From: Verrucomicrobiota bacterium
GTDB taxonomy: Bacteria > Verrucomicrobiota > Kiritimatiellia > CAJWTS01
Direction: 5' to 3'
Length of the DNA stretch: 44,295 bases
NCBI GenBank assembly: GCA_027623315.1
Contig: JAQBYD010000032.1
Location: forward strand, 1-44,295
Positions within the stretch are counted from its first letter, which is position 1; each line of letters begins with the position of its first letter. Shown piece by piece: positions 36,024-44,295 of the stretch. The position numbers were made by a program, and so were the translations under genes. The notes under the pieces are model-generated. The model was not told where the DNA came from. It was given only the letters and a program-made list of their open reading frames with translations, and made no database searches.

Positions 36024-36653
36024 CTACGCCGGCGCAGCGTTGTCGGCATGCGCATCCTGACACCACGACTCGGCCTGCAGGCGGGAGCGCCAGGCAGAAA
36101 TATTGGCGTATGCATCAAGGCCGATCTCCGCGATCTCGGCCATGTCGAGCAGCGCGAGCAAGGTGATGTCGGCGAGACTCAACGCATCGCCGCCATAGAA
36201 TTCGCTGGACCCTAAGCGCTCGTCCACGACCGGGAGGTAGCGTGCGAGCCACTGGACGCCCTCTTTGAGCGAATTCTCATCAACCGGCATGTTGAACTTG
36301 GGAGCGAACACCCGGTTAAACGCCACTTTGCTCATCGCCAGGGCCACGTGCTGGATAGCAAAGGCGTTCCACTGGTCCATGATGGCAATGGCCTCGAGTC
36401 CATCGGGTACGAGTGACCCGCCGTGCTTAGCGTTGAGATAGCGGCAAATGGCGTCGCTCTCGAACAGCAGGAAGCCGTCGTCGTCAATTGCCGGCATCTT
36501 GCCGGCCGGGTGACGCGCCATATGCTCGGGCGTCTTGTGCTCCCCCTTCGTGAAGTCGAGTCCCACCCATTCGTACTCGATCCCGAGTACATTGCAGGCA
36601 TATCGGCACTTGATGCAGGGGTGTGACATTGAATTGGCGTAGATCTTGAGCAT
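36024..36653 (-). CDS. Glutathione S-transferase family protein
   Basis: 209 aa with an N-terminal thioredoxin fold (LKIYANSMSHPCIKCRYA) and an all-helical C-terminal domain (WNAFAIQHVALAMSKVAF onward, ending with LSLADITLLALLDMAE, the N-capping/hydrophobic staple region). The glutathione-site motif GKMPAIDDDGFLLFESDAI is clear. Unusually the N-terminus has Cys13-x-x-Cys16 (CIKC), which suggests thiol-redox rather than classical conjugating chemistry. AAGGAAA precedes the start as ribosome site. Confidence 0.9.
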   Translation of the reverse strand: MLKIYANSMSHPCIKCRYACNVLGIEYEWVGLDFTKGEHKTPEHMARHPAGKMPAIDDDGFLLFESDAICRYLNAKHGGSLVPDGLEAIAIMDQWNAFAIQHVALAMSKVAFNRVFAPKFNMPVDENSLKEGVQWLARYLPVVDERLGSSEFYGGDALSLADITLLALLDMAEIAEIGLDAYANISAWRSRLQAESWCQDAHADNAAPA

Positions 36654-36974
36654 CTCTCTTTTCCTTAACTTTGGGGGTGAGGTGTACGTCCTGAAGGGCC
36701 AGGTTCATCGGGAGCCATTGTATCAGGTAGAATCATTTGTGCAACTGGTTCACGACATACGCATGACGCGTGCACTCCGCTTCCGCGAGGATTTCGGCGT
36801 CCCGTGGCCGAGAATCTGTAGCGTATCGACTCCCCCGACAAAGCGGCTGTCCGCGCCGCGTCCAAGCTCGAGTCAGTAGAAGATTTCGCGCCACGCGAAT
36901 TCTGAGGGCGTGAAGTTTGGGCGTGACCGCCTCTTGCCGGACGGCGTATGTTGCGGGTTAGCGAAAGGGATCTC

Positions 36975-37793
36975 ATGTCCAACGAACCGGAAACCACTAA
37001 TCTCGCGCTGTTCTGCGACTTCGAGAACATCGCCATCGGCGTGCGCGATGCGAAGTACGACGATTTTGACGTGACCAAGGTGCTCGAGCGCCTCTTGCTC
37101 AAGGGCAGTATCGTGGTCAAGAAGGCCTACAGCGACTGGGGCCGGTACAAGGATTTCCGCCCCGGCATGCACGAGGCCGCATTCGAACTCATCGAAATCC
37201 CCCACGTGCGCCAGTCCGGCAAGAACTCCGCCGATATTCGCATGGTCGTCGACGCGCTCGACCTCTGTTACACAAAGTCGCACGTCGATACGTTCGTGAT
37301 CATCAGTGGTGATTCCGACTTCTCCCCGCTGGTGAGCAAGCTACGCGAGAACGGCAAGGTGGTCATCGGGGTCGGGGTCAAGAATTCTGCGTCGGACCTG
37401 CTGATCGCCAACTGCGATGAGTTCATCTTCTACGACGATCTCGTCCGCGAGCGGTCACAGAGTACGCGACGCGGCTCTCGTGGCGGCGCGAAGAAGACGA
37501 TCGCACGGAAGACGGCGACGAAGAAGCCGTCGGTCGACGACATGAAGGAGGATGCCTTTGACCTGATCGTCGACACCTACCAGGCGCTGGCCGAAGAGCG
37601 CGGCGGCGAACGCAACATCTGGGGGTCCATGATCAAGCAGACCCTCAAGCGCCGCCAACCGGGTTTCAACGAATCGTCCTACGGCTTCAGCTCGTTCGGT
37701 GAGCTACTCGAAGAGGCCCAGGCCAAGGGCATTGTCGAGCTTGAGCACGACGACAAGTCCGGCGGCTTCATCGTGAAGGGCGTACACGAATAA
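36975..37793 (+). CDS. NYN-domain ribonuclease-like protein with LOTUS (OST-HTH) domain
   Basis: 272 aa from the ATG at 36975, preceded by AAAGGGA. The N-terminal NYN/PIN-like nuclease domain (LabA/DUF88 class) shows the acidic residues in LFCDFENIAI (D15, N18), KNSADIRMVVDALDL and FVIISGDSDFSPLVSKL. A Lys/Arg-rich linker (about 165-187) leads to a C-terminal OST-HTH/LOTUS domain (IWGSMIKQTLKRRQPGFNES, YGFSSFGELLEEA). The family is associated with RNA processing; the target is unknown. Confidence 0.9.
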   Translation: MSNEPETTNLALFCDFENIAIGVRDAKYDDFDVTKVLERLLLKGSIVVKKAYSDWGRYKDFRPGMHEAAFELIEIPHVRQSGKNSADIRMVVDALDLCYTKSHVDTFVIISGDSDFSPLVSKLRENGKVVIGVGVKNSASDLLIANCDEFIFYDDLVRERSQSTRRGSRGGAKKTIARKTATKKPSVDDMKEDAFDLIVDTYQALAEERGGERNIWGSMIKQTLKRRQPGFNESSYGFSSFGELLEEAQAKGIVELEHDDKSGGFIVKGVHE

Positions 37794-37860
37794 GAGAACT
37801 CGCGCCTGCCGCGACGTAGTCGCTCTTCTCTTAGCGGCATGCGGGGTCACCCTCTATCCC

Positions 37861-38946
37861 ATGCAAACGTTTCAGTTGAAATTCACGGGCGACCTGAGCG
37901 ACGCCGCCGGCAATCCGACGGTTGACTGTATCTTGGACCGCCTGGCACAGGCCCCGCATCTCCGCCACGGCTTCCTCGAGGACCAACAACCCAAGGCAGG
38001 CGATTCAACCTACCATGCCCTCAAGTACTCCATGGAGATCGGGCCGCATCACGTCGCGAAGGCGAACGGCATCGTGACGTGCCGGCCATGGGTGAAGGCC
38101 TCCGCCTTTGCGCAGGGCGCCGGCGACCTCGTGGCGATCGGGCGCGCCGGGATCGGCTATGACAAGATCGACCTCGCAGCCTGTACCGCCAACGACGTGA
38201 TCGTTTTCAACTCCCCTCACGGCCTGACGCACTCGACCGCGTCGGCGGCGTTGTTGTTCATCCTTGGCCTGTCCAAACGGTTCCCGCTACAGGACCGCAT
38301 CATTCGGGAATATCGCTGGGATTTGCAGAACGATGCGGTCGGCGACGATCTCGAGGAACAGACGCTCGGCATCGTCGGCCTGGGCCAGTCCGGACAGGAG
38401 TTGGCCCGCTTGATCGCGCCATTCCGGATACGCATGATCGCCTTCTCGCCCCATGCCGAGCCGGCGACGGCGAAGGAACTTGGGGTCACGCTTGTAGGCA
38501 GTCTGGACGAGCTGTTGCGAGAGTCCGACTACGTGAGCCTGCACAGCCGCCTGAACGAGCAAACTCGCGGGCTGATCGGCGAACGGGAGCTGAGCCTGAT
38601 GAAGCCCACGGCGTTCTTCATCAACGTGGCGCGGGGCGAAATGGTGGACGAACACGCCCTGGTTCGCTTTCTCCGCGAAGGCCGTATCGCCGGTGCCGGG
38701 CTTGACGTGTTCGAGACTGAACCCCTGCCGCTCGGAAACCCCTTACTGCAACTCGACAACGTGATGCTCACGCCGCATTGGCTGGCGTCGACGCACCGCG
38801 CGCTGCGCACCACGATGGCACCGATCCTCGACGGGATGTTGCGCATCTCCAGCGGCGAATTGCCCGACAATGTTTTGAACCCGGACGTTCGCGACCGCCC
38901 GGGATTCAACGACAAGCTTCAACGTTGGCGGCGAAAGGATCCATGA
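37861..38946 (+). CDS. D-isomer-specific 2-hydroxyacid dehydrogenase (phosphoglycerate dehydrogenase-like)
   Basis: 361 aa with a complete catalytic set: NAD site GIVGLGQSGQE, Arg in INVARGEMVDE, Glu in VFETEPLPLGNPL and His in VMLTPHWLAST. The N-terminal substrate domain is longer than in SerA-type enzymes. Its stop overlaps the ATG of the dehydratase gene (ATGA), so the two act in one route, probably oxidation/reduction and dehydration of a sugar acid. It is a different branch from the 24.2-kb dehydrogenase. Confidence 0.9.
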   Translation: MQTFQLKFTGDLSDAAGNPTVDCILDRLAQAPHLRHGFLEDQQPKAGDSTYHALKYSMEIGPHHVAKANGIVTCRPWVKASAFAQGAGDLVAIGRAGIGYDKIDLAACTANDVIVFNSPHGLTHSTASAALLFILGLSKRFPLQDRIIREYRWDLQNDAVGDDLEEQTLGIVGLGQSGQELARLIAPFRIRMIAFSPHAEPATAKELGVTLVGSLDELLRESDYVSLHSRLNEQTRGLIGERELSLMKPTAFFINVARGEMVDEHALVRFLREGRIAGAGLDVFETEPLPLGNPLLQLDNVMLTPHWLASTHRALRTTMAPILDGMLRISSGELPDNVLNPDVRDRPGFNDKLQRWRRKDP

Positions 38947-40136
38947 AGCTCACCCGCATTGAGACGGTCCGTTCCACAGATTTTCCGAACCTGCTCTGGG
39001 TGCGACTGCACACGGACGACGGGCTCGTTGGACTTGGCGAGACCTTCTACGTTCCATCCGCCGTCGAGTGCGTCATTCACGATTTCGCGGCGCCACTCCT
39101 GTTGGGCCAATCGGCCTTCGATCGCGAGCGCCACTGGCAGGCGCTGTTCTCCTACGCCAACTTCTTCGGTCACGCCGGCGCCGAGATGCGCGCCGTCTCC
39201 GCCCTCGATCTCGCGCTCTGGGATCTGCTCGGCCAGCACACCGGCCAGCCCGTGCTCAATCTGCTCGGCGGCCAGACGCGCGATTCGATCCGCGTCTACA
39301 ACACCTGCGTCGATACCCCACGCTACGCCGATCAGACTGGGTTTCTGGAGACTCCCGGCGAACTCGCCCAATCACTTCTGGCCCAGGGCATCACGGCGAT
39401 GAAGATCTGGCCGTGGGATCGCTTCGCGCCGCAGATGCAGGTTGCCGCCGTCACGGGCCCCGCCGGCTGGTCCGCCGTGGGCCCGGTCGGCCACGACCTG
39501 CTGCCGGCGCAGCTCGCCCAAGGCCTGTGGACCGTGCAGGAAATCCGGCGCGCCGTGGGCGACAAAATGCAAATCGCCCTCGAAGGGCATTCGCGATGGG
39601 ACGTCAACTGCGCCTTGCGCATCGCGCGAGCCGTGGAGCCCTACGACATACTCTGGATGGAGGATTTCATGCAGCCGGACAGCGCCCCCGATCTCGCCCG
39701 CTTGGTGCGCGAATCGCGTGTACCGCAAACCGTGAGCGAGCGTCTCTTCACGCGCCATGGCTACCGCCCCGTCCTCGATGCCAACGCCGCCCACATCATC
39801 ATGCCCGATCTCATCTGGACGGGCGGCATCAGCGAGGCTCTGAAGATCGCGACGCTGGCTGACACGCATCACCTCGCCATCGCGCCGCACGACTGCACCG
39901 GTCCGGTGAACCTATTCGCCTGCCTGCACCTTTGCGCCGCGGTACCCAACGCCATGATTATGGAGACGGTCCGCGGTTTCTGCGAGGGGTACTACCGTGA
40001 AGTCGCCACGCCTGACGCGCCGATCCACGAAGGCAGCGCCCGGCTCGACCAATTCGGCCCCGGCCTCGGGGTGAAACTTCGCGACGACTTTCTCGGCCGC
40101 GCCACCACTCAGAGTCGCAGATCGCGACTCCCCTGA
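38943..40136 (+). CDS. Enolase-superfamily sugar-acid dehydratase/racemase
   Basis: 397 aa, starting at the ATG that overlaps the dehydrogenase stop. Capping domain (LWVRLHTDDGLVGLGETF) and barrel are complete. Candidate catalytic and metal residues: K154 (MKIWPWD), E214 (LEGHSRWD), E240 (WMEDFMQPD), E266 (VSERLF) and H316 (APHDCTGPV). The first metal ligand is Glu rather than the usual Asp. It differs clearly from the 14.5-kb family member. The insert around 165-195 (QVAAVTGPAGWSAVGPVGHD) looks additional to the core fold. Substrate unknown, likely an acid sugar. Confidence 0.9.
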   Translation: MKLTRIETVRSTDFPNLLWVRLHTDDGLVGLGETFYVPSAVECVIHDFAAPLLLGQSAFDRERHWQALFSYANFFGHAGAEMRAVSALDLALWDLLGQHTGQPVLNLLGGQTRDSIRVYNTCVDTPRYADQTGFLETPGELAQSLLAQGITAMKIWPWDRFAPQMQVAAVTGPAGWSAVGPVGHDLLPAQLAQGLWTVQEIRRAVGDKMQIALEGHSRWDVNCALRIARAVEPYDILWMEDFMQPDSAPDLARLVRESRVPQTVSERLFTRHGYRPVLDANAAHIIMPDLIWTGGISEALKIATLADTHHLAIAPHDCTGPVNLFACLHLCAAVPNAMIMETVRGFCEGYYREVATPDAPIHEGSARLDQFGPGLGVKLRDDFLGRATTQSRRSRLP

Positions 40137-40247
40137 ATGTAATTGTCGAGCCCTGGAACTCGCGTCTCGGCGCGTGACCCGGCCGTGCTGTCGCGGAAAG
40201 GCGCTGGAATTGGTTACCGGCTGGATTGGAGGTCACGGCCAAGGTAG

Positions 40248-40481
40248 AACCGGAAGTTCGCCGAATCACTCGAACTCGACTACCCGATCCTCAGCGATGA
40301 ACCCGGCGATGTCGCGCGCAAATACGGAGTCATCAATGATGAGCGGCAGTTCCCGTTCCGCTGGACCTTCTATATAGATAAGGACGGCAAGATCCTCGAG
40401 ATCGACAAGAACGTAAATGCCGCCAACGACGGCGCCACCTGCGCCATCAAGCTGGAAAAGCTGGGCGTTCCGAAAAAGTAG
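40248..40481 (+). pseudogene. C-terminal fragment of a peroxiredoxin (AhpC/TSA, Bcp-like)
   Basis: 78 codons reading NRKFAESLELDYPILSDE, then VARKYGVIN, PFRWTFYIDKDGKILEIDK and KLEKLGVPKK before the TAG at 40479. This is the C-terminal half of a thiol peroxidase. The N-terminal part with the peroxidatic cysteine is missing: an in-frame TAG sits directly upstream and the DNA before it is unrelated. No start codon or ribosome site, so it is a truncated remnant. Confidence 0.75.
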
Positions 40482-40838
40482 CCTCAGACGCGAGAATTGG
40501 TAAACGCTGAACAAAGCGCCGACTTGTCGCGGCGTGGATTCGACCAGGGCCTCGATCGACGAGGAACATCAAGTCGCGCGTGCGAATCCCCGGCGCTGGC
40601 ATCCAATCGACCCGCGGCGAAATCCGCGGTTTCTCTCCCTCCGCGATTCGCATCATTCGTGTCAGTCGTGGTTCCGAAACTTCGTTCCCGCGTCACGCTC
40701 GTGCCCACGCTCTGCCCAGTTCATATCGCTCGCCCACGGCCTCGATCTCGATTATCGAGGCAGGCGATTTTTGGAATCGCGGCGGCTTCAATAAGATGCG
40801 AAGCTTTGTCTTAGCATGCATCCCACTGAACGGTGAAG
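40482..40838. other. Intergenic region, no gene recognised
   Basis: 357 bp between the peroxiredoxin fragment and the ABC exporter gene. It contains a word group (GATTCGCATCATTCGTGTCA) related to the repeats at 16.0 and 44.05 kb. No open frame with convincing protein character. Confidence 0.5.
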
Positions 40839-43124
40839 ATGACGGATCCAATTCCCAAAAGCATCGACGCGAACGCCGACCTGATACCGCCGCAGGCGAG
40901 GGATTGGTTGGCCCGGACTATTGGCGGGTCGATCACTCCGCTCGTCGTGATCCCCATCGACCTGAGGCCGGACGGCGCCTTCGGAGATGGCTGGTGCGTG
41001 CTGACCGTGGATGAAGTTCTGGTCGTGACCGCTTTGGACGACGGCTTTGATCTCACGCATCGCATTACACTCGACGGGGTAATCGAGTTGAAGCCTCAGG
41101 CGATGCAGGGCTGCGGCTTTATCGAGGTCCGATCCGCTCAACGCTCGCAGACGGTCGGCCGCTTCACCTGGGCGGCTCAACCGGCGGTGCACGCGGCGCT
41201 GGACCAGGCCAACGCGCTGCTGCAGCAACGATCGCCCGCCGCCGCTACGTCCAGCGAGGATCCGCGTGCAGGCGGCCGGCGGAGCAAATTCTCGTCACGG
41301 ACGCAATCGTGCGAGACCTGTAACAAGCCGATTCCGGTTCGCCTGGGGGTATGTCCTGACTGCCTGGATAAGCGCCGCATTCTGGGCAGACTGCTGATCC
41401 GGCTTAAACCCTATTGGCTGCACGCGTCCGCGGCGCTTCTTCTGATCCTATTGATCACTGCCGTCGAAATGACTCAACCGATACTGACGATGATCCTCAT
41501 CGATAAGGTGATTCCCAATCGGGATCTGAAGCTGTTTGGGTGGATTATCGCTGGCATCGTCGCTATCTATGCGTTCAGTTCGCTGTTCTCAGGGCTGCGT
41601 TCGTACCTCGTCGCCTGGCTCGGCCAACGGTTGGTCTTCGACTTACGCAAGGATGTGTACGAACACCTGCAGGACCTTTCGCTGGAGTTTTACGACCGTA
41701 AGAGCACTGGTTGGATTATCGATCGCGTCACATCGGATACGAATAATCTGCAGGACTTCCTGTCCGACGGCTTTCAGGATGTGCTGCGCGACGTCATGAC
41801 CATACTGGTGATCATCGTGATCATGTCGATCATGAGTCCGACCCTAACCCTGGTCACGCTCGTGCCGGCGCCGCTCGTCGTTTTCCTTACGATTCGGTTT
41901 ATCCGGCGCATTCGGCGCATCTATCATGCGGTATGGCGAAGGCGCGCGCGCCTGACCTCCTTACTCTCCGACGTGGTGCCGGGGGCGCGTGTCGTTAAGG
42001 CGTTCGCCCAGGAATCCCGGGAGTCGCAGCGTTTTGACGAGCGCAGCGGCGACTACATGAAGTCGGCCGTCGCCGCTGCCCAGTCCTTTGCCGCATTTTA
42101 TCCCACCACTCAATTCGTGACCTCGATGGGGTTTGTCCTCATCTGGGGATATGGTGGATACATGGTGATCGTCGGTACCGGCATCACGCTCGGCATCCTG
42201 ATCGCCTTCGTCAGCTATTTGTGGCGGTTTTACCTTCCACTGACGAACTTGAGCCGATTCAGCCAACGTTTTCAACGCGCCGCAACATCGGCGCAGCGCG
42301 TCTTCGAAGTCATTGATGCCGAGCCACTGGTGAGGGATCCCGACTCCGGCGCGGAAATGCGCCCGATCGATGGGCGCATCGAGTTCAAGAACGTTACGTT
42401 TTCCTATGAACCTGGTGCGCCTGTGATGCGGGATGTGTCGTTTACGATTCAACCCGGTGAAATGATCGGCCTGGTCGGGCCCAGCGGCGCCGGGAAGAGC
42501 ACGGTGATCAACCTGCTGGCGCGGTTCTATGATGTGGCTTCCGGATCGATCGAGATCGACGGCGTGAACATCTGCGAGGTGACCATGCAAAGCTTGCGCC
42601 GACAGATCGGCATGGTGCTGCAGGATCCGCATCTGTTTCACGGGACGATCGCCGACAACATCGCTTACGGGAATCCGCAGGCAACGCGGGAGGATATCAT
42701 GCGTGCGGCGCGAACCGCCAACGCCCACGGGTTTGTGATTCGCTTTCCCGACGGATACGACACACTCGTCGGCGAACGCGGCACACGACTATCGGGCGGG
42801 GAACGGCAACGCATCGGGATCGCGCGCGCGATCCTAAAGGACCCGCGTATCCTGATTCTCGACGAGGCCACTTCAAGCGTCGACACAGAGACCGAGATGT
42901 TGATCCGCGAGGCGATCGACCGGTTGATTGCAGGTCGCACCACAATCGCGATTGCACACCGCTTTTCAACGTTGCGCAACGCCGATCGCTTGATCGTGCT
43001 CGACAAAGGCAAACTGGTTGAAGAGGGCAGTCACGCGACTCTTATGACGAGAAAGGACGGCCTGTTTCGGCGCCTGTGCGAGATGCAGACGAACCTCAAT
43101 CAAATGATCGAAGTCGGTGGCTGA
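40839..43124 (+). CDS. ABC exporter with N-terminal accessory domain and zinc ribbon
   Basis: About 761 aa. An unusual N-terminal part (about 1-150) forms a PH/GRAM-like beta domain (GWCVLTVDEVLVVTALDDGF), followed by a four-cysteine zinc ribbon (CETCNKPIPVRLGVCPDC, about 156-175), then the six-helix exporter domain and the ATPase. All ATPase motifs are canonical: GPSGAGKST, LSGGERQRIGI, ILILDEATSSVD, IAIAHRFST, so it can work as a homodimer. Starts at ATG 40839; a GTG at 40833 is possible. It is coupled to a DUF1854 gene; from memory, this pair is annotated in databases as cyanophycin-metabolism-associated, but no cyanophycin gene lies in this window. Confidence 0.9.
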   Translation: MTDPIPKSIDANADLIPPQARDWLARTIGGSITPLVVIPIDLRPDGAFGDGWCVLTVDEVLVVTALDDGFDLTHRITLDGVIELKPQAMQGCGFIEVRSAQRSQTVGRFTWAAQPAVHAALDQANALLQQRSPAAATSSEDPRAGGRRSKFSSRTQSCETCNKPIPVRLGVCPDCLDKRRILGRLLIRLKPYWLHASAALLLILLITAVEMTQPILTMILIDKVIPNRDLKLFGWIIAGIVAIYAFSSLFSGLRSYLVAWLGQRLVFDLRKDVYEHLQDLSLEFYDRKSTGWIIDRVTSDTNNLQDFLSDGFQDVLRDVMTILVIIVIMSIMSPTLTLVTLVPAPLVVFLTIRFIRRIRRIYHAVWRRRARLTSLLSDVVPGARVVKAFAQESRESQRFDERSGDYMKSAVAAAQSFAAFYPTTQFVTSMGFVLIWGYGGYMVIVGTGITLGILIAFVSYLWRFYLPLTNLSRFSQRFQRAATSAQRVFEVIDAEPLVRDPDSGAEMRPIDGRIEFKNVTFSYEPGAPVMRDVSFTIQPGEMIGLVGPSGAGKSTVINLLARFYDVASGSIEIDGVNICEVTMQSLRRQIGMVLQDPHLFHGTIADNIAYGNPQATREDIMRAARTANAHGFVIRFPDGYDTLVGERGTRLSGGERQRIGIARAILKDPRILILDEATSSVDTETEMLIREAIDRLIAGRTTIAIAHRFSTLRNADRLIVLDKGKLVEEGSHATLMTRKDGLFRRLCEMQTNLNQMIEVGG

Positions 43125-43125
43125 C

Positions 43126-43614
43126 ATGTACGATCTCGATGGCTGGTTGCTTCCCGAGGCCGTAGGCGTGCAGCGCCTTGACGACGGGACACTTGAGCTC
43201 CGGATCCATTCCGATGTCTTTCGTAACATCTCCGTGCGGCGTACGTTTCCCGTCACGGATCCCGACCACTATATTGTCCTGCTCGATGTTGAAGGCGATG
43301 AAATCGGTATCGTCAAGACACTGTCACTGCTTCCGTCTGAGACGCGCGAAATCCTCGAGCAGGAGCTTGAGCGGTACTATTTTATGACTCGCATACAGGC
43401 GATCCGTTCGGTTCAGTCGCGCCATGGGGTCACCACCTGGGATTTGGACACAGACCGCGGGTCGCGAACGATCTATCTAAAGGACCGCGGCGACATTCGT
43501 CGAATGTCCGACCGGCGCATCATTCTGATCGACATGCATGGCATTCGATTCGACATTCCCGACACTCGAAAACTGGACGCCACAAGTCTACGGCTCATCG
43601 ACACGGAGGGTTAG
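43126..43614 (+). CDS. DUF1854 family protein
   Basis: 162-aa soluble protein of the DUF1854 family, recognised from YDLDGWLLPEAVG, IHSDVFRNISVRRTFPVTDP, SLLPSETREILEQELERYY and a C-terminal RRIILIDMHGIRFDIPDT. The ATG at 43126 lies 1 bp after the exporter stop; an in-frame GTG at 43117 would overlap it by 8 bp. Its tight coupling to the exporter suggests it regulates or assembles with it. Biochemical role unknown. Confidence 0.88.
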   Translation: MYDLDGWLLPEAVGVQRLDDGTLELRIHSDVFRNISVRRTFPVTDPDHYIVLLDVEGDEIGIVKTLSLLPSETREILEQELERYYFMTRIQAIRSVQSRHGVTTWDLDTDRGSRTIYLKDRGDIRRMSDRRIILIDMHGIRFDIPDTRKLDATSLRLIDTEG

Positions 43615-44295
43615 TCCCAGATTTACGGAAGATGGTGTCGAAACGCTGAACTTAAGTGAATCGGAAGTTCCGAGTCGCTGCCAGGTTCAGTAAAATCATC
43701 AGCCAGCCCGAACCCAAACTCACGACGTTCTCCCAGAGTCGCTTCGCTCCGAGCACGAGCACGAGGACGAAGTTTCGTTCTCAACTAGCCTGGGGGGTAG
43801 GGGGTCATCGACAAGAGGAAATCCGCTCCTGAATCTTTACCTCAATCTTTCCCCAAAATCTCAGAACGACATCAATCCCCCGGACCGGATCCCCGGCCGG
43901 TTACGCCCGCACCGGTTGAATTGACCACAAAGAGCGCATAGATCGCAAAGATGCTCGTAAGCGCATGACGGAGTCTCTGTGCTCGTTCCGCTCAACTACT
44001 CCGTGCGGTCACTTCCAACTTCTCACTATACTCATCCTCCCATTCGCGCAGATTCGGGTGATTCGTGGGCCCAAAAACTTCGTTACGATTCGCTCGAAAA
44101 CCAGTTCGTAGTTCCGCCTTTAGGCGGTCTGGAAAGTGTGCTTCGTGATTTGGGCAACACGCCGTCTAGACCCAAATTAAGCGAACCCGGTCATGGCTAA
44201 GATCACCTCCTTTGTCACGTAAGGGTAAATTGGGACGCTGATCAAACTATCCCGAGAACTTTGCCGAGAACTAAACCGGGAAACAACCGATTCCT
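43615..44295. repeat. Terminal repeat-rich region
   Basis: No gene supported in 681 bp. 43829-43995 is the second copy of the ~165-bp dispersed repeat. 44010-44035 is a CACTTCCAACTTCTCACT run. 44040-44070 is the GATTCGGGTGATTCGTGGGC element. 44100-44130 is the TTCGTAGTTCCGCCTTTAGG hairpin repeat. The last 40 bp (CCCGAGAACTTTGCCGAGAA) echo 12755-12780. Confidence 0.65.
43829..43995 (+). repeat. Dispersed ~165-bp repeat, copy 2
   Basis: Starts CTGAATCTTTACCTCAATC and ends near GTGCTCGTTCCGCTCAAC. Partner of 31201-31368 in the same orientation; the CACAAAGAGCGCATAGATCGC part also matches ~12190. Confidence 0.75.

Overview
The window is GC-rich bacterial DNA from a Gram-negative-type cell: it encodes a lipobox lipoprotein, an exported pentaheme cytochrome c, an exported alpha-2-macroglobulin and a LemA/DUF2207 pair. 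Its intergenic spaces are full of short palindromic and dispersed repeats, among them a family built on an arm reading GTAGAAGCGGCG. From memory, such repeats and the alpha-2-macroglobulin type fit the PVC superphylum (Kiritimatiellota/Verrucomicrobiota-like), but nothing here fixes the taxonomy. I see no rRNA, tRNA or CRISPR array.

Layout. 1-4.3 kb: end of a phytochrome-type histidine kinase with its Rcp1-like response regulator, an S4 RNA-binding protein, a gutted inward-rectifier K+ channel gene, rsmE, a membrane-anchored glutaredoxin and a cysteine-rich unknown protein. 4.4-8.1 kb: two overlapping minus-strand genes for a heterodimeric ABC exporter. 8.5-11.8 kb: pentaheme cytochrome c and a DeaD-type RNA helicase. 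11.8-16.1 kb: repeat-rich DNA holding a lipoprotein, a VapBC-type toxin-antitoxin cassette flanked by direct repeats, and an enolase-superfamily sugar-acid dehydratase. 16.1-24.0 kb: a compact nonribosomal-peptide operon. 24.2-26.4 kb: 2-hydroxyacid dehydrogenase, a small unknown gene and a divergent TIM-barrel isomerase. 26.7-29.8 kb: YeiP-type EF-P paralogue, LemA and a DUF2207 membrane protein. 30.4-31.2 kb: a second PIN toxin-antitoxin pair with a clear promoter/operator. 31.4-35.6 kb: alpha-2-macroglobulin. 35.8 kb: a MITE-like inverted repeat. 36.0-40.1 kb: glutathione transferase, NYN-LOTUS protein, then a coupled 2-hydroxyacid dehydrogenase and enolase-superfamily dehydratase. 40.2 kb: a peroxiredoxin fragment. 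40.8-43.6 kb: an ABC exporter with an extra N-terminal domain plus zinc ribbon, coupled to a DUF1854 protein. 43.6-44.3 kb: repeats.

The most interesting unit is the 16.1-24.0 kb operon. Three genes overlap through ATGA junctions and have a sigma70-like promoter in front: (1) an oxalyl-CoA-synthetase-like adenylating enzyme fused to a carrier domain (now frameshifted inside the carrier), (2) a ThDP enzyme of the oxalyl-CoA decarboxylase/acetolactate synthase class carrying an NRPS-like N-terminal helix and lacking the usual catalytic glutamate, and (3) a C-A-PCP-TE synthetase whose thioesterase has a cysteine nucleophile. I infer a small-molecule pathway in which a carrier-bound C2 (oxalyl-like) acid is processed by the ThDP enzyme and joined to one amino acid. 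The product is not known to me.
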